From Mycolicibacterium nivoides (GTDB lineage: Bacteria > Actinomycetota > Actinomycetes > Mycobacteriales > Mycobacteriaceae): DNA of 64,000 bases. The first letter of the stretch is position 1, and every line of letters starts with the position of its first letter. The stretch covers positions 2,193,238 to 2,257,237 of the forward strand of contig NZ_CP034072.1 in NCBI RefSeq assembly GCF_003855255.1, given 5' to 3'. Below the pieces are notes generated by a model, which had not been told where the DNA came from, ran no database searches, and was given only the letters and a program-made list of their open reading frames with translations. A program made the position numbers and the translations under genes. Shown in pieces: positions 46,807 to 58,278 of this stretch.

Positions 46807-48984
46807 TCAGAGGATGTAGAGCATCTCCTGATAGGTCGGCAGCGGCCACAGGTCGTCGGCCACGATGCCCTCCAGTGCGTCGGCGGCAGTGCGCACGGCG
46901 TCCATCGCCGGCAACAGCACATCTCGGGCATGCGCCGCCTCATCGAAGGCTGTCTCCGCGGAGTGATCGGCCAGCGCCGCCTTCAGGCTCGCAAGCGCAG
47001 CCGACAAGTCGGCGATCGGGGCCGAAACCGCCTCCAGCAGAGTCATACTCGGCTCTACGCCGGCCGCTTTCAGCGCGGCGATGTTCTGCGCGAGCTCGGT
47101 CTGGTAACGCATCGCGGCGGGCAGCACCACCGTGGAGCCAACCTCCAGGGTCAACTTCGCCTCGACGGCGATCGTCAGCGCGTACTGCTCCAACCGGACC
47201 TCGTAGCGGCTGTGCAACTCCCGCTCGCTGAATACGCCGTACTTCTCAAACACCTCGATGGCCTCGGGCTTGATCAGTTCCGGGATGGCGTCGAGAGTGG
47301 TCTTGAGGTTCGGCAGTCCCCGCTCGGCGGCTTCGATCTGCCAGTTCTCCGAGTACCCGTCCCCGTTGAACACCACCGCACCGTGCTCGGTGATGATCTC
47401 GGTCAGCAGTGTCTGAACCGCGGAGTCGAAATCCTCGCCGTCCCCGACTGCCTTCTCCAGGACTGTCGCCATGTAGTCGAACGAGTCGGCGATGATGGTG
47501 TTGATCACGATCATCGGCACGGCGACGGTCTGTCCCGAACCGGGCGCGCGGAACTCGAATCGGTTGCCGGTGAACGCGAACGGGCTGGTGCGGTTGCGGT
47601 CGCCCGGGTCGGTCGGCAGGCTCGGCAGGGTGTCGACGCCGATGTGCATGACGCCCTTGCCCTTGGACGAGGTCGCGGCGCCCTTCGCGATCTGCTCGAA
47701 GACGTCGGCCAACTGCTCGCCGAGGAAGATCGAGATGATGGCCGGGGGCGCCTCGTTGGCGCCAAGGCGGTGGTCGTTGGTGGCCGAGGCGACCGACACG
47801 CGCAGCAGCCCACCGAACTTGTGCACGGCCCGGATGATCGCCGCGCAGAACACCAGGAACTGAGCGTTCTCGTGCGGGGTGTCGCCGGGCACCAGCAGTG
47901 ACCCCAGCTCGGCGTTGCCCACCGAGAAATTCACATGCTTACCCGACCCATTGACACCGGCGAACGGCTTCTCGTGGAACAGGCACTCCATGCCGTGTTT
48001 CTTGGCGATGGTCTTGAACACCGTCATCAGCAGCTGCTGATGATCGGAGGCGATGTTGGCCCGCTCGAACATCGGCGCGACCTCGAACTGCGCCGGAGCC
48101 ACCTCGTTGTGCCGGGTCTTGGCGGGAATGCCGAGTTTGAACAGCTCCCGCTCGGTGTCCATCATGAAGCCCAGCACCCGCTCGGGCACCGCACCGAAGT
48201 AGTGGTCGTCGAACTCCTGCCCCTTCGGCGGTTTGGCGCCGAACAGGGTTCGGCCGGCGTTCACCAGGTCCGGACGTGCCAGGAAGAAGTGCCGGTCCAC
48301 CAGGAAGTACTCCTGCTCGGGGCCGCAGAACGACACCACCTTCGCCAGGTCGGTGTGGCCGAACAGCTTCAGGATCCGCTCGGCGTGCACGCCCATCGCC
48401 TGCTGACTGCGCAGCAGCGGGGTCTTGTAGTCCAGCGCCTCGCCGGTCATCGACACGAAGACGGTCGGGATGCACAACGTATTGCCGTTCGGGTTCTCCA
48501 GGATGTAGGCCGGGCTGGTGACATCCCAGCCGGTGTAGCCGCGCGCCTCGAAGGTGCTGCGTAGACCGCCGGACGGGAAACTGGATGCATCGGGTTCGCC
48601 CTGGATCAACGTCTTGCCGGCGAACTCGGCCAGCGTCTGGCCGTCGGAGACCGGTTCAAGGAAGCTGTCGTGCTTTTCGGCGGTCAGCCCGGTCATCGGG
48701 TAGAAGACGTGCGCATAGTGGGTGGCGCCCTTGGACAGCGCCCAATCCTTCATCGCCGAGGCGACAGCATCGGCAACCGCGGGGTCCAGTTTCGCGCCCT
48801 TCTCGATGGTCGCGACGACTGACTTGTATACGGACTTCGGCAGCCGCAGCCGCATCTCGGCCTTGGTGAAAACGTTGGCACCGAAGATCTCGCCGGGCGC
48901 TTCGGTGGGGTCGAAGCTGATGGCCGGCGGCACGTAGGCCTCGACGTTGTTGATCGCCTGCAAACGAACTGCGTTTCCGCTCAT
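46807..48984 (-). CDS. Glutamine synthetase type III
   Basis: 725-residue GSIII (GlnN-type) making glutamine from glutamate, ammonia and ATP. The length matches GSIII rather than GSI (about 470). Seen in order: [78 protein letters not shown] and [14 protein letters not shown]. There is no GSI adenylylation loop. I chose the ATG at 48982-48984 with AGGA upstream. Absent from M. tuberculosis to my knowledge. Confidence 0.94.
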   Translation of the reverse strand: MSGNAVRLQAINNVEAYVPPAISFDPTEAPGEIFGANVFTKAEMRLRLPKSVYKSVVATIEKGAKLDPAVADAVASAMKDWALSKGATHYAHVFYPMTGLTAEKHDSFLEPVSDGQTLAEFAGKTLIQGEPDASSFPSGGLRSTFEARGYTGWDVTSPAYILENPNGNTLCIPTVFVSMTGEALDYKTPLLRSQQAMGVHAERILKLFGHTDLAKVVSFCGPEQEYFLVDRHFFLARPDLVNAGRTLFGAKPPKGQEFDDHYFGAVPERVLGFMMDTERELFKLGIPAKTRHNEVAPAQFEVAPMFERANIASDHQQLLMTVFKTIAKKHGMECLFHEKPFAGVNGSGKHVNFSVGNAELGSLLVPGDTPHENAQFLVFCAAIIRAVHKFGGLLRVSVASATNDHRLGANEAPPAIISIFLGEQLADVFEQIAKGAATSSKGKGVMHIGVDTLPSLPTDPGDRNRTSPFAFTGNRFEFRAPGSGQTVAVPMIVINTIIADSFDYMATVLEKAVGDGEDFDSAVQTLLTEIITEHGAVVFNGDGYSENWQIEAAERGLPNLKTTLDAIPELIKPEAIEVFEKYGVFSERELHSRYEVRLEQYALTIAVEAKLTLEVGSTVVLPAAMRYQTELAQNIAALKAAGVEPSMTLLEAVSAPIADLSAALASLKAALADHSAETAFDEAAHARDVLLPAMDAVRTAADALEGIVADDLWPLPTYQEMLYIL

Positions 48985-49057
48985 AGTGTTCCTATCACCA
49001 CGTGTGCTTGACCGGCCAACCGTAGGAGCATCCTGTGGCAAATTTGTTACGGCCGCG

Positions 49058-49999
49058 TCAACGGTTCAAATCACCGGTAACGGGCTGGGCATCGATCCTG
49101 GTGCTCAGATCCAGATCGGTGGCCACTTCGACGAGTGCGGCCGCGACGATCGAGGCGGGTTCGCGGTCGAGCACCACCAGTCCGATCGCCGGCCGCGGAC
49201 CGTGCTGCACCATCGGCCGCGCGGCAAAGCCTGGAGGCACCCCGAGCTGTGGCAACCATGCGGTGGAGGCGATGGTCGCGCGCGGCGAGTTCGTCAGGTG
49301 CGCATAGAGCGCGTCGACCGAATCCGCTTCCACCACAGGGCGGTAGCGCACCCCTTCGGCGGCCATGTTGGCATCGAGGATGCGCCGGTTACGCATCGTG
49401 GTGGTCAGCACGCAGAGCTGCAGTCCGGCCGCATCCGACCACGCGATCTCGGGCTGGCGCATCAGCGCATGATCGGCCGGCGCGATCAGGACATAGCGCT
49501 CCCGGTACATCTCCACCGAGGTGGTTCCGGGCGGGGTTTCGTCATCGAGATAGGTCAGCCCGGCGTCGATCTCGAAATCGGCCAACCGCCGGGCGATCTC
49601 ACGGGACGACAAGGCTTCGATGCGCACGGACGCCGCCGGGTTGCGGCGCAGAAATTCGGTGGTGATGAACGGGCCGGTGGGCACCGCCGTCGGTATCGCA
49701 CCGATCCGGGCCGTGACGGTCAACCGTCCGCGCATGCGGTCGATATCGGCGAGCATGTCGTCGCGCTCCGCGACGATCCGCTGCGCCCACGTCACGACGC
49801 GCTGCCCCTCCTCGGTGAATCCTTCGAACCGGTGTCCCCGCTGCACGATGACGATGCCCAGCTCGCGCTCCAGCCGGCGGATCGCCACCGACAGCGTCGG
49901 CTGACTCACATGGCACCGTGCGGCCGCCCGGCCGAAGTGCCGCTCGGTCGCGAGCGCCAGAAGGTAGTCGAGCTGCTGTAGCAGCACGTCACTCGCCAT
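49058..49999 (-). CDS. LysR-family transcriptional regulator
   Basis: 313-residue [42 protein letters not shown] at about 9-43 (given in parts: [17 protein letters not shown]), then two alpha/beta effector lobes. I chose the ATG at 49997-49999 with GGGGAG upstream. Divergent from fdhF, whose upstream region holds an LTTR-type palindrome 25 bp before this gene, so it probably controls fdhF-fdhD and itself. The downstream GSIII gene has only a 73-bp gap and could be co-regulated. Confidence 0.9.
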   Translation of the reverse strand: MASDVLLQQLDYLLALATERHFGRAAARCHVSQPTLSVAIRRLERELGIVIVQRGHRFEGFTEEGQRVVTWAQRIVAERDDMLADIDRMRGRLTVTARIGAIPTAVPTGPFITTEFLRRNPAASVRIEALSSREIARRLADFEIDAGLTYLDDETPPGTTSVEMYRERYVLIAPADHALMRQPEIAWSDAAGLQLCVLTTTMRNRRILDANMAAEGVRYRPVVEADSVDALYAHLTNSPRATIASTAWLPQLGVPPGFAARPMVQHGPRPAIGLVVLDREPASIVAAALVEVATDLDLSTRIDAQPVTGDLNR

Positions 50000-50023
50000 G
50001 GCTCCCCGCATTCGTCACCGTTC

Positions 50024-50040
50024 GATAGAAAGCATCTATC
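50024..50040. promoter_or_regulatory. LysR-type operator
   Basis: GATAGA-AAGCA-TCTATC, a perfect 6-5-6 inverted repeat containing the T-N11-A pattern of LysR proteins. Located between the divergent LysR and fdhF genes. Confidence 0.65.
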
Positions 50041-50115
50041 ACTGCATGTGAAATATCGAATGTCGAGGCCCGCCAACCGGCGCAGCCCGCAGTTTTCGGG
50101 GACTAGATTGGGTTC

Positions 50116-52407
50116 ATGACCCGTGCCAAGGACATCGATGCCGATTACGACGAGCACAACGTCATCAGCACCGGCGCCAAGCACGAAGCGGCCGGGGTCG
50201 AGGCAGTCCTGGTCAGCATGCGACGGGGCTTCGAGCAGATGGGTCCGCTGCGCACTGCCGCCGCGTTGACCAGGCTCAACCAGCGGCACGGGTTCGATTG
50301 CCCGGGCTGCGCGTGGCCCGAGGAGCACGGTGGCCGCAAGCTGGCCGAGTTCTGCGAAAACGGTGCCAAAGCGGTGGCCGAGGAGGCCACCAAGCGGGTG
50401 GTGACACCGGAGTTCTTCGCCCGGCACAGTATTGCCGAGCTCGAGACCAAGCCCGAGTACTGGCTGTCCCAGCAGGGGCGGCTGAGCCGGCCGATGGTGC
50501 TCGCACCCGGCGACGAGCACTACCGGCCCATCGAATGGGATGACGCCTACCGCCTGATCGCCGAACACCTCAATGCACTGGCCTCCCCCGACGAGGCGCT
50601 GTTCTACACCTCCGGGCGCACCAGCAACGAGGCCGCGTTCCTCTATCAGCTGATGGTCCGCAGCTTCGGCACCAACAACCTGCCCGACTGCTCGAACATG
50701 TGCCACGAATCCTCGGGCACCGCGCTGACCGAGTCGATCGGGATCGGCAAGGGCTCCGTCACCGTCGAGGACGTCACCGAGGCCGACCTGATCGTGATCG
50801 CCGGGCAGAATCCGGGCACGAACCACCCGCGCATGCTGTCGGTGCTGGAGAAGGCAAAGGCCAACGGCGCCAAGATCGTTGCGATCAACCCGCTTCCCGA
50901 GGCCGGGCTCATCCGGTTCAAGGACCCGCAGAAGGTAAACGGTGTCGTCGGGCACGGCGTCCCGATCGCCGACGAGTTCGTGCAGATCCGCATCGGCGGG
51001 GACATGGCGCTGTTCGCCGGCCTGGGCCGGCTGCTGCTGGAGGCCGAAGACCGGGCCCCCGGTACGGTGCTGGACCACGAGTTCATCGCCGCGCACTGCG
51101 CCGGATACGACGAGTACGCCGCCCAGACCCGCGGCGTGGACCTCGACACGGTGACCGAGGCCAGCGGCGTCGACCGGGCTCAGCTGCAGCGGGTGGCCGA
51201 CCTGCTGGCTTCCTCCCAGCGCACCGTGGTGTGCTGGGCGATGGGCCTGACCCAGCATCACCATGCCGTGGCCACCATCGGTGAGGCCACCAACCTGTTG
51301 TTGCTGCGCGGCATGATCGGCAAGCCCGGCGCCGGGGTGTGTCCGGTGCGCGGCCACTCCAACGTCCAAGGTGACCGGACCATGGGCATCTGGGAGAAGA
51401 TGCCGGACACGTTCCTGGATGCGCTCGACGACCGATTCGGTATCGCCAGCCCGCGCAAGCACGGCTACGACACCGTCGACGCCATCCGGGCCATGCGTGA
51501 CGGCCGGGCCGGCGTATTCATCGGGATGGGCGGCAACTTCGTCTCGGCCACGCCCGACACCGAGGTCACCGAGGCCGCGCTGCGCAGTTGCGGTCTGACC
51601 GTTCAGATTTCGACGAAGCTCAACCGCAGTCACCTGGTGCACGGCCGCACCGCGCTGATCCTGCCCACGCTGGGACGCACCGACAAGGATTTCCAGGCCG
51701 GCGGAAAACAGATGGTGTCCGTTGAGGATTCGATGTCGATGGTGCACCTGTCCCGCGGCAGCCTGACACCGCCCAGCGAGCACTTGCGCAGCGAGGTGGC
51801 GATCGTCTGTCAGCTGGCTCGCGCAGTACTGGGCCCGGACCATCCGGTGCCGTGGGAGCAGTTCAATGCCGACTACGACCGCGTCCGTGACGCGATCGCC
51901 GATGTGGTGCCCGGCTGCGAGAACTACAACCGCAAGGTGCGTCAGCCCGACGGGTTCCAGCTCCCCCACCCTCCCCGCGATTCCCGCGAATTCCGCACCA
52001 CCACAGGTAAAGCCAACTTCGCGGTGAATCCCCTGCAGTGGGTACCGGTGCCCGAGGGCCGCCTGGTGCTGCAGACGCTGCGCAGCCACGACCAGTACAA
52101 CACCACCATCTACGGCCTGGACGACCGTTACCGCGGGGTCAAGGGCGGGCGCCGCGTGGTGTTCGTCAATCCCGCCGACATCGAGGCGCTGGGTTTCGCC
52201 GAGGGTGACCGCGTGGATCTGGTGTCCGAATTCGAAGGACAGGAACGGCGCGCCAAGGACTTCCTGATCGTTCCGTACTCCACGCCGGCCGGCAATGCTG
52301 CCGCCTACTATCCCGAGACCAATCCACTGGTACCGCTTGATCACACCGCGAAGAAGTCGAACACACCGGTGTCGAAGGCCGTCGTCATCCGGTTGGAGCG
52401 GACCTAG
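50116..52407 (+). CDS. FdhF/YdeP-family molybdopterin oxidoreductase
   Basis: 763-residue bis-MGD oxidoreductase of the formate-dehydrogenase-like FdhF/YdeP branch. The N-terminal iron-sulfur motif of true formate dehydrogenases is reduced to CPGC (Cys62, Cys65). CHESSG gives Cys196 as a possible Mo ligand, but no selenocysteine codon is present. Later motifs: [43 protein letters not shown] and the C-terminal cofactor domain from about 650. Formate may not be the substrate. Same order as Rv2900c-Rv2899c. Confidence 0.88.
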   Translation: MTRAKDIDADYDEHNVISTGAKHEAAGVEAVLVSMRRGFEQMGPLRTAAALTRLNQRHGFDCPGCAWPEEHGGRKLAEFCENGAKAVAEEATKRVVTPEFFARHSIAELETKPEYWLSQQGRLSRPMVLAPGDEHYRPIEWDDAYRLIAEHLNALASPDEALFYTSGRTSNEAAFLYQLMVRSFGTNNLPDCSNMCHESSGTALTESIGIGKGSVTVEDVTEADLIVIAGQNPGTNHPRMLSVLEKAKANGAKIVAINPLPEAGLIRFKDPQKVNGVVGHGVPIADEFVQIRIGGDMALFAGLGRLLLEAEDRAPGTVLDHEFIAAHCAGYDEYAAQTRGVDLDTVTEASGVDRAQLQRVADLLASSQRTVVCWAMGLTQHHHAVATIGEATNLLLLRGMIGKPGAGVCPVRGHSNVQGDRTMGIWEKMPDTFLDALDDRFGIASPRKHGYDTVDAIRAMRDGRAGVFIGMGGNFVSATPDTEVTEAALRSCGLTVQISTKLNRSHLVHGRTALILPTLGRTDKDFQAGGKQMVSVEDSMSMVHLSRGSLTPPSEHLRSEVAIVCQLARAVLGPDHPVPWEQFNADYDRVRDAIADVVPGCENYNRKVRQPDGFQLPHPPRDSREFRTTTGKANFAVNPLQWVPVPEGRLVLQTLRSHDQYNTTIYGLDDRYRGVKGGRRVVFVNPADIEALGFAEGDRVDLVSEFEGQERRAKDFLIVPYSTPAGNAAAYYPETNPLVPLDHTAKKSNTPVSKAVVIRLERT

Positions 52408-53231
52408 TGGGCCGCGTCACCGCCCGCCGTCGCGCCCACCACCTGTCGGGCGCCACGGCTGAGGCCCGCCCCGAAACTCTGGTGGTCGAGGAACCGCTGG
52501 AGATCCGCGTCGACGGCTCACCCATCACCGTCACGATGCGAACCCCGGGCGCCGATGTCGAATTGGCCCAAGGGTTTCTACTGACCGAGGGCTTGATCGC
52601 ACAGCGCGAAGACCTGGTGTCCGTGCGCTACTGCCGGGGCGCCGACGTGGATGGGGTCAACAGCTACAACGTGTTGGACGCGACCCTGGCCGCTGGCGTC
52701 CCCAAGCCCGACGTTGACGTGACCCGCAACTTCTACACCACCTCGTCGTGCGGGGTGTGCGGCAAGGCCTCGCTGGAGGCAGTGCGATTGAGCAGCAAGC
52801 ACTGCCCCGGCGATGACCCGTCGACGGTTCCCGCCGCCGCGCTCTCGGCGATGCCCGCGCAACTGCGCGATGCGCAGAAGGTCTTCAACAGCACCGGCGG
52901 CCTGCACGCCGCAGCGCTGTTCACCGTCGATGGCACCATGCTTGTCGTCCGCGAGGACATCGGCAGGCACAACGCCGTGGACAAGGTGATCGGCTGGGCG
53001 CTGGAGAACAGCCGGATTCCGTCGACCGCCACGGTGCTCCTGGTGAGCGGCCGGGCCTCGTTCGAGCTCACCCAGAAGGCCGTGATGGCGGGCATCCCGA
53101 TCCTGGCCGCGGTGTCGGCGCCGTCCTCCCTGGCCGTCGATCTGGCCGGCCAATCCGGCCTGACCCTGGTGGCCTTCCTGCGAGGCGATTCGATGAACAT
53201 CTACACCCGCCCCGACCGCATCACCCGCTGA
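52407..53231 (+). CDS. fdhD: FdhD sulfurtransferase/accessory protein
   Basis: 274-residue protein needed for activity of formate-dehydrogenase-type molybdoenzymes, relaying sulfur from a cysteine desulfurase to the cofactor. The loop with the functional cysteines is SSCGVCGK (C115, C118). [30 protein letters not shown] and [12 protein letters not shown] are family blocks. GTG start sharing one base with the fdhF stop (TAGTG), so translation is coupled. Confidence 0.95.
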   Translation: MGRVTARRRAHHLSGATAEARPETLVVEEPLEIRVDGSPITVTMRTPGADVELAQGFLLTEGLIAQREDLVSVRYCRGADVDGVNSYNVLDATLAAGVPKPDVDVTRNFYTTSSCGVCGKASLEAVRLSSKHCPGDDPSTVPAAALSAMPAQLRDAQKVFNSTGGLHAAALFTVDGTMLVVREDIGRHNAVDKVIGWALENSRIPSTATVLLVSGRASFELTQKAVMAGIPILAAVSAPSSLAVDLAGQSGLTLVAFLRGDSMNIYTRPDRITR

Positions 53232-53241
53232 GCCACCGAAT

Positions 53242-53273
53242 GCAAAAAGCCCCGCCGTAGCGGGGCTTTTTGC
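53242..53273. terminator. Bidirectional rho-independent terminator
   Basis: GCAAAAAGCCCCGC-CGTA-GCGGGGCTTTTTGC: perfect 14-bp stem with A-tract and T-tract on both sides, between convergent fdhD and clpX. Confidence 0.95.
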
Positions 53274-53282
53274 TTTTGCCTG

Positions 53283-54563
53283 TTACGCGGACTTGTCGCG
53301 CCGCTCCGAACGCGACGGCTTACGCGGCACGATGGTCGGCAGCACGTTGTCCTGCACGGTCTCCTTGGTGACGACCACCTTGGCGACGTCGTCGCGGCTG
53401 GGGATGTCGTACATCACCGGCAGCAGGACTTCCTCCATGATGGCGCGCAGGCCGCGGGCACCAGTGCCACGGTGGATGGCTTGATCGGCGATCGCCTCCA
53501 GCGCCTCCTCGGTGAACTCCAGCTCCACGCCGTCCATCTCGAACAGGCGGACGTACTGCTTGACCAGAGCGTTCTTCGGCTCGGAGAGGATCTTGACCAA
53601 GGACTCCTTGTCCAGGTTGGTCACCGAGGCCACGACCGGCAGACGGCCGATGAACTCGGGGATCAGACCGAACTTGATCAGGTCCTCGGGCATCACCTCG
53701 GCGAAATGGTCCTGGGTGTCGATCTCGGCCTTGGACCGCACCTCGGCACCGAAGCCCAGACCCCGCTTGCCGACCCGGTCGGAGACGATCTTCTCCAGGC
53801 CGGCGAACGCACCCGCCACGATGAACAGCACGTTGGTGGTGTCGATCTGGATGAATTCCTGGTGCGGATGCTTGCGGCCGCCCTGCGGCGGAACCGACGC
53901 CTGGGTGCCTTCCAGGATCTTCAGCAGGGCCTGCTGCACGCCCTCGCCGGAGACGTCGCGGGTGATCGACGGGTTCTCGCTCTTGCGGGCGATCTTGTCG
54001 ACCTCGTCGATGTAGATGATGCCGGTCTCGGCGCGCTTGACGTCGTAGTCGGCGGCCTGAATCAGCTTGAGCAGAATGTTCTCGACATCCTCGCCCACAT
54101 AGCCGGCCTCGGTCAGCGCGGTGGCATCGGCGATGGCGAACGGCACGTTGAGCATCTTGGCCAGGGTCTGCGCCAGATAGGTCTTGCCGCAGCCGGTGGG
54201 GCCCAGCATCAAGATGTTGGACTTGGTCAGCTCGACCGGCTCAGAGCGCGAATCGCGGGACTTCTCCTGGGCCTGGATGCGCTTGTAGTGGTTGTAGACC
54301 GCCACCGCCAGCGTGCGTTTCGCGGTGTCCTGACCGATGACGTAACCCTCGAGGAAGTCCCGGATCTCCGCGGGTTTGGGCAGCTCGTCGAGCTTGACGT
54401 CGTCAGCGTCGGCGAGTTCCTCCTCGATGATCTCGTTGCACAGATCGATGCACTCGTCGCAGATGTACACGCCCGGACCGGCAATGAGCTTTTTGACCTG
54501 CTTCTGACTCTTGCCGCAGAACGAGCACTTCAGCAGGTCACCGCCGTCTCCAATGCGCGCCAT
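53283..54563 (-). CDS. clpX: ClpX ATPase, substrate-recognition subunit of Clp protease
   Basis: 426-residue AAA+ unfoldase feeding ClpP1P2. Zinc-binding domain with Cys13, Cys16, Cys35 and Cys38 (CSFCGK...CDECID); Walker A GPTGCGKT (121-128); Walker [11 protein letters not shown] (about 184-193); pore loop [10 protein letters not shown]; and sensor region [10 protein letters not shown]. The ClpP-docking IGF-type loop reads RGLGFG. Separated from clpP2 by 417 bp, so it probably has its own promoter. Confidence 0.98.
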   Translation of the reverse strand: MARIGDGGDLLKCSFCGKSQKQVKKLIAGPGVYICDECIDLCNEIIEEELADADDVKLDELPKPAEIRDFLEGYVIGQDTAKRTLAVAVYNHYKRIQAQEKSRDSRSEPVELTKSNILMLGPTGCGKTYLAQTLAKMLNVPFAIADATALTEAGYVGEDVENILLKLIQAADYDVKRAETGIIYIDEVDKIARKSENPSITRDVSGEGVQQALLKILEGTQASVPPQGGRKHPHQEFIQIDTTNVLFIVAGAFAGLEKIVSDRVGKRGLGFGAEVRSKAEIDTQDHFAEVMPEDLIKFGLIPEFIGRLPVVASVTNLDKESLVKILSEPKNALVKQYVRLFEMDGVELEFTEEALEAIADQAIHRGTGARGLRAIMEEVLLPVMYDIPSRDDVAKVVVTKETVQDNVLPTIVPRKPSRSERRDKSA

Positions 54564-54980
54564 GTGGGGGGGTCCTACTTCCTGTTTGCAGTCGGTCGTT
54601 ACGCCACTTGCTGGGTTACTTCGGGCGTAAACCCGACGCTACCCGTTCGTTCCGTCGCGGTGCGACCGATAAGGCCGAATCGCTCCGGTGGTATTTGTTC
54701 GTGTGCAGGAGAACATATCTCTCCTGGCCTCTCGTCACCCGGCGGCACGCTGACTGCGACCTTGGCGTGTCGTTGCGGAGCGCCGGCGAATAGCCGAACG
54801 ACGTGGCCGTACGTGACATTCGCCGTGGTCGAGCGTACCGGCGCCACTCCTACGCCGCCGCGACCGCAGGTCAGCGGGGTTTCGGTCCTTCTCCGTGACG
54901 ACGCACGCCCCGCACCGGAGGTCACCGGGCAGGGCGTGTGTCATCGGATCAGGGGTTGCCGCTGGAAATGCCGGCCGGCG
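54564..54980. other. clpX leader and clpP2 3' region
   Basis: 417 bp without a convincing gene. Near the clpP2 end, CACGCCC (54904-54910) pairs with GGGCGTG (54932-54938), probably terminating clpP1-clpP2. The remaining about 330 bp should contain the clpX promoter; I see no clear heat-shock or ClgR element there. Confidence 0.55.
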
Positions 54981-55628
54981 CTAGCTGCCCTGCGCGGACA
55001 ACTTGCGGTACTCCAGGACCGTGTCGATGATCCCGTAGTCCTTGGCCTGCGCGGCGGTGAGGATCTTGTCGCGGTCGGTGTCCTTGCGGACCTGCTCGGG
55101 ATCCTTGCCGGTGTGGCGGGCCAGGGTGGTCTCCATCAGGGTGCGCATCCGCTCGATCTCGGCGGCCTGGATCTCCAGGTCCGAGAACTGACCCTGGATC
55201 ACTCCACCCAACGACGGCTGGTGGATCAGCACCCGGGCATTGGGCAGAGCCAGACGCTTACCCGGGGTACCGGCGGCCAGCAGTACCGCGGCGGCCGAGG
55301 CGGCCTGCCCGAGGCACACCGTCTGGATGTCGGCGCGCACGTACTGCATGGTGTCGTAGATCGCCATCAGCGAGGTGAACGAGCCACCGGGCGAGTTGAT
55401 GTACATGGTGATGTCGCGATCGGGATCCAGCGACTCCAGCACGAGCAGCTGGGCCATGATGTCGTTGGCCGACGCGTCGTCCACCTGTACGCCGAGGAAG
55501 ATGATGCGCTCCTCGAACAGCTTGTTGTACGGGTTCGACTCCTTGACGCCGAAGCTGCTGTGCTCGATGAACGACGGCAGGATGTAGCGAGCCTGGGGCT
55601 GGAGGCGGGGATCAGTGTGGTCGGTCAT
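54981..55628 (-). CDS. clpP2: ATP-dependent Clp protease proteolytic subunit 2
   Basis: 215-residue serine peptidase of the mixed ClpP1P2 complex. The catalytic triad is visible as S111 (GQAASAAA), H136 (LIHQPSLGG) and D187 (TDRDKIL). [18 protein letters not shown] is the handle/oxyanion region. I chose the ATG at 55626-55628, which overlaps the clpP1 stop (ATGA); an upstream frame extension is inside clpP1. About the first 15 residues should be processed. Confidence 0.97.
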   Translation of the reverse strand: MTDHTDPRLQPQARYILPSFIEHSSFGVKESNPYNKLFEERIIFLGVQVDDASANDIMAQLLVLESLDPDRDITMYINSPGGSFTSLMAIYDTMQYVRADIQTVCLGQAASAAAVLLAAGTPGKRLALPNARVLIHQPSLGGVIQGQFSDLEIQAAEIERMRTLMETTLARHTGKDPEQVRKDTDRDKILTAAQAKDYGIIDTVLEYRKLSAQGS

Positions 55629-56236
55629 TTGTCTAGTCCTGCTCCCGGTCCGGTGCCGTTGACGTTGGCGCTGGTGATGATGTGGTCGACAAACCCGTAT
55701 TCCAAGGCTTCCGGCGCGGTGAACCAACGGTCGCGATCGGAGTCGGCCTCGATGCGCTCGATGGTCTGCCCGGTGAACTCGGCGTTGAGCCGGAACATTT
55801 CCTTCTTGATGACCGCAAACTGCTCGGCCTGGATGGCGATGTCCGCGGCGCTACCGGTGACGCCACCGAGCGGCTGGTGCATCAGGATCCGGGCGTGCGG
55901 CAGGGCGAAACGCTTGCCCTTGGTGCCCGCTGCCAAGAGGAATTCACCCATCGAGGCCGCCATGCCCATCGCATAGGTGGCGATGTCGCACGGCGCCAGG
56001 ACCATCGTGTCGTAGATGGCCATACCGGCGCTGATCGAACCGCCCGGCGAGTTGATGTAGAGGTGGATGTCCTTGGTCGGATCCTCCGCCGACAGCAACA
56101 GGATCTGCGCGCACAGCTTGTTGGCGATGTCGTCGTCCACTTGGGAACCCAGGAAGATGATCCGCTCGGCAAGCAAGCGCTCATAGACGGAGTCGACGAG
56201 GCTGAACCCGCTCCCGTTCGAACGCATGTCAGTCAC
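55625..56236 (-). CDS. clpP1: ATP-dependent Clp protease proteolytic subunit 1
   Basis: 203-residue partner of ClpP2. Catalytic residues S95 (GMAASMGEF), H120 (LMHQPLGG) and D169 (DSDRDRWF). [20 protein letters not shown] is the conserved ClpP core. It starts with ATG after a 97-bp gap from tig that probably contains the promoter and a ClgR-like site. Essential in mycobacteria. Confidence 0.97.
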   Translation of the reverse strand: MTDMRSNGSGFSLVDSVYERLLAERIIFLGSQVDDDIANKLCAQILLLSAEDPTKDIHLYINSPGGSISAGMAIYDTMVLAPCDIATYAMGMAASMGEFLLAAGTKGKRFALPHARILMHQPLGGVTGSAADIAIQAEQFAVIKKEMFRLNAEFTGQTIERIEADSDRDRWFTAPEALEYGFVDHIITSANVNGTGPGAGLDK

Positions 56237-56322
56237 GACTGGATACCTGCTTTCTCTTACGCATTGGTACTGACGACACTAACGAAACTGGGGCGTCACG
56301 CACTCCCGTACGGGGCTGCGTT

Positions 56323-56333
56323 CGCTCACAGCG
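56323..56333. promoter_or_regulatory. ClgR-like site upstream of clpP1
   Basis: CGCTCACAGCG matches the core CGCYNANRGCG that I remember for the actinobacterial Clp regulator ClgR. It is 87 bp before clpP1 and abuts the tig stop codon. ClgR is known to activate clpP1P2 in corynebacteria and mycobacteria. Outer bases of the consensus match only partly. Confidence 0.45.
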
Positions 56334-57737
56334 TCACTCGGCGGTGTCGGCGTCCTTTTCGGCGGACTCGTCGGCAGCGGCCTCGTCAGCCTGCTCGCCC
56401 TCGGCCTGCGCAGCCTCGGCCGGACCGAAGAACTCCGTGGTGTCGATCACGGTGCCGTCGGTGTCGGTCACGGTGGCGGCGTGCACCACAGCGGCAATGG
56501 TCAGCCCACGACGCACGTCGGCGAACATGGCCGGCAGCTGGTTGTTCTGCTGCAGGATCTGGATCAGCTGCTGGGGCTCGATGCCGTACTGGCGCGACAT
56601 CAGCACGAGACGCTCGGTGAGGTCGTTCTGGCCGACCTGGATGTCGAGCTTGTCGGCGACGGCGTCCATCAGCAGCTGGGTCTTGACGGCCTTTTCGGCG
56701 TTCGTCTTGTTGTCGGCGTCGAATTCCTCACGGCTGCTGCCCTGTTCGGTGAGCTGCTCGGCGAACTTGTCCTCGTCGTGGTCGAGGCCGTGGATCGCGT
56801 TGTGCAGGGCGTCGTCGATCTGGGCCTGAACGATCTTCTCCGGCAGCGGAACCTCGGTCTGCTCCAGCAGCGCCTCGATGGCCTTGTCGCGGATCTGCTC
56901 GGCCTGCTGCACGCTCTTGACCCGGCGCACCTGGTCGGTGAGGCTCTCCTTGAGCTCGCCGATGGTGTCGAATTCGCTTGCCAGCTGGGCGAAGTCGTCG
57001 TCAGCCTCGGGCAGCTCGCGCTCCTTGACCGACTTCACGGTCACCGTCACGTCGGCATCCTTGCCGGCGTACTCGCCGGCGGCCAGCTTGGTGGTGAAGA
57101 CCTTGGACTCGCCGACCTTCAGACCGATGATCGCGTCGTCGAGGCCCTCGATCAGCTGACCGGAACCAACCTCGTGCGACAGACCCTCGGTGGCAGCCTC
57201 GGGGACATCGGTGCCGTCGACGGTTGCCGACAGGTCGATCGAGACGAAGTCGCCTTCCTGGGCACCGCGCTCGACGCCGGTCAGGGTGCCGAAACGGGCG
57301 CGCAGCGACTGCAGCTCGGCGTTGACCTCGTCATCGTCCACCTGGATCGGGTCGACGGTGATCTTGAGCGCGTCGAACTCGGGCAGGGTGATCTCGGGAC
57401 GCACGTCGACCTCGGCGGTGAACGCCAGCTCCTGGCCGTCCTCCAGCTTGGTCACCTCGATCTCGGGCTGACCCAGCGGCTTGACGTCGGAGGCCGAGAC
57501 GGCCTCGCTGTAGCGGCTCGGCAGCGCGTCGTTGACGACCTGCTCCAGCACCGCACCGCGGCCGACGCGGGCCTCCAGCAACTTGCGCGGGGCCTTGCCC
57601 GGGCGGAAGCCGGGGAGGCGGACCTGCTGGGCCAGCGCCTTGAACGCGCGATCGAAATCGGGCTCAAGCTCGGTGAAGGGCACCTCCACATTGATGCGCA
57701 CCCGGGTGGGGCTCAGCTGCTCGACCGTGCTCTTCAC
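56334..57737 (-). CDS. tig: Trigger factor
   Basis: 467-residue ribosome-bound chaperone and peptidyl-prolyl isomerase. The N-terminal ribosome-docking signature [15 protein letters not shown] is at about residues 44-58; the FKBP-like domain is about 155-240 ([10 protein letters not shown]...[21 protein letters not shown]); a helical C-domain follows, then an acidic tail ([20 protein letters not shown]). I chose the GTG at 57735-57737 with AGGAG upstream. Confidence 0.96.
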   Translation of the reverse strand: MKSTVEQLSPTRVRINVEVPFTELEPDFDRAFKALAQQVRLPGFRPGKAPRKLLEARVGRGAVLEQVVNDALPSRYSEAVSASDVKPLGQPEIEVTKLEDGQELAFTAEVDVRPEITLPEFDALKITVDPIQVDDDEVNAELQSLRARFGTLTGVERGAQEGDFVSIDLSATVDGTDVPEAATEGLSHEVGSGQLIEGLDDAIIGLKVGESKVFTTKLAAGEYAGKDADVTVTVKSVKERELPEADDDFAQLASEFDTIGELKESLTDQVRRVKSVQQAEQIRDKAIEALLEQTEVPLPEKIVQAQIDDALHNAIHGLDHDEDKFAEQLTEQGSSREEFDADNKTNAEKAVKTQLLMDAVADKLDIQVGQNDLTERLVLMSRQYGIEPQQLIQILQQNNQLPAMFADVRRGLTIAAVVHAATVTDTDGTVIDTTEFFGPAEAAQAEGEQADEAAADESAEKDADTAE

Positions 57738-57778
57738 TGTTCCTGCTCCTAGATAGTTCTCTCGTATTGGCGGATGAG

Positions 57779-57852
57779 TCGGGGTGACAGGATTTGAACC
57801 TGCGGCCTTCCGCTCCCAAAGCGGATGCGCTACCAAGCTGCGCTACACCCCG
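57779..57852 (-). tRNA. tRNA-Pro (TGG)
   Basis: 74-nt cloverleaf on the minus strand. Acceptor CGGGGTG/CACCCCG plus discriminator A; anticodon stem TCCGC/GCGGA with loop TTTGGGA, anticodon TGG; T-loop GGTTCAAATCC. CCA is not encoded. It lies 41 bp upstream of tig. Confidence 0.96.
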
Positions 57853-57978
57853 TGGTGGTGGTCCATCCGCCGCGGCAAAACCCACGAACGGACCACGCGA
57901 GATACTACGTGCTCACGGCACGGGGCATTCAATTGGCTTTGATCGGGGGCACACCGGTACAGTGCTGATGCTGCACAT

Positions 57979-58049
57979 GCGGGCGTAGCTCAATGGTAGA
58001 GCCCTAGTCTTCCAAACTAGCTACGCGGGTTCGATTCCCGTCGCCCGCT
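57979..58049 (+). tRNA. tRNA-Gly (TCC)
   Basis: 71-nt tRNA. Acceptor GCGGGCG/CGCCCGC with discriminator T, anticodon loop CTTCCAA (TCC), T-arm GGGTTCGATTCCC; CCA is encoded at 58050-58052. Glycine tRNA genes are the attachment site of mycobacteriophage L5 and relatives. Here the gene is followed directly by an accessory module with an integrase remnant. Confidence 0.97.
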
Positions 58050-58057
58050 CCACAAGG

Positions 58058-58081
58058 ACCGCCCTGATGGGGCGGTTTTTT
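58058..58081 (+). terminator. Rho-independent terminator of tRNA-Gly
   Basis: ACCGCCC (58058-58064), loop TGATG, GGGCGGT (58070-58076), then TTTTT. Much of this sequence (58063-58085) recurs at 61505-61526. Confidence 0.92.
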
Positions 58082-58085
58082 GTTT
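58063..58085 (+). repeat. Imperfect direct repeat, copy 1 (possible island boundary)
   Basis: CCTGATGGGGCGG followed by six T, G and TTT. The copy at 61505-61526 has one substitution and one missing G. The two copies bracket the DUF262-HEPN-integrase region. Both are also terminators, so chance similarity is possible. Confidence 0.4.
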
Positions 58086-58278
58086 GTCCGGGCTGTCATC
58101 GCCTCTCCGCTGCCGCACCCCGGCTGTACCCCCGATCGGGTCGTACCGCCAGGGTTGCCCTGCGCAACCCACCGGGCGCGTCAAAGCGAACCGTCGTCAC
58201 CATCGACGTGGCAGTCGGCTAACGTCTATCGCGACTCGATCGAGGAGTCGGCAACCACTGGTGAGCCAAGGGGACGAT

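Noticed and set aside
49906..52344. 812-codon minus-strand frame opposite fdhF
   Set aside because: Longer than the real gene but composed of typical antisense residues; fdhF on the plus strand has all family motifs and overlaps fdhD.
53472..55976. 834-codon plus-strand frame opposite clpX and clpP2
   Set aside because: Runs through two well-supported genes and the gap between them; no similarity to any family.
58028..58052. Duplicate of the tRNA-Gly 3' end as a classical attR
   Set aside because: No second copy of the T-arm/acceptor sequence was found up to the window end; only the weaker terminator repeat exists.
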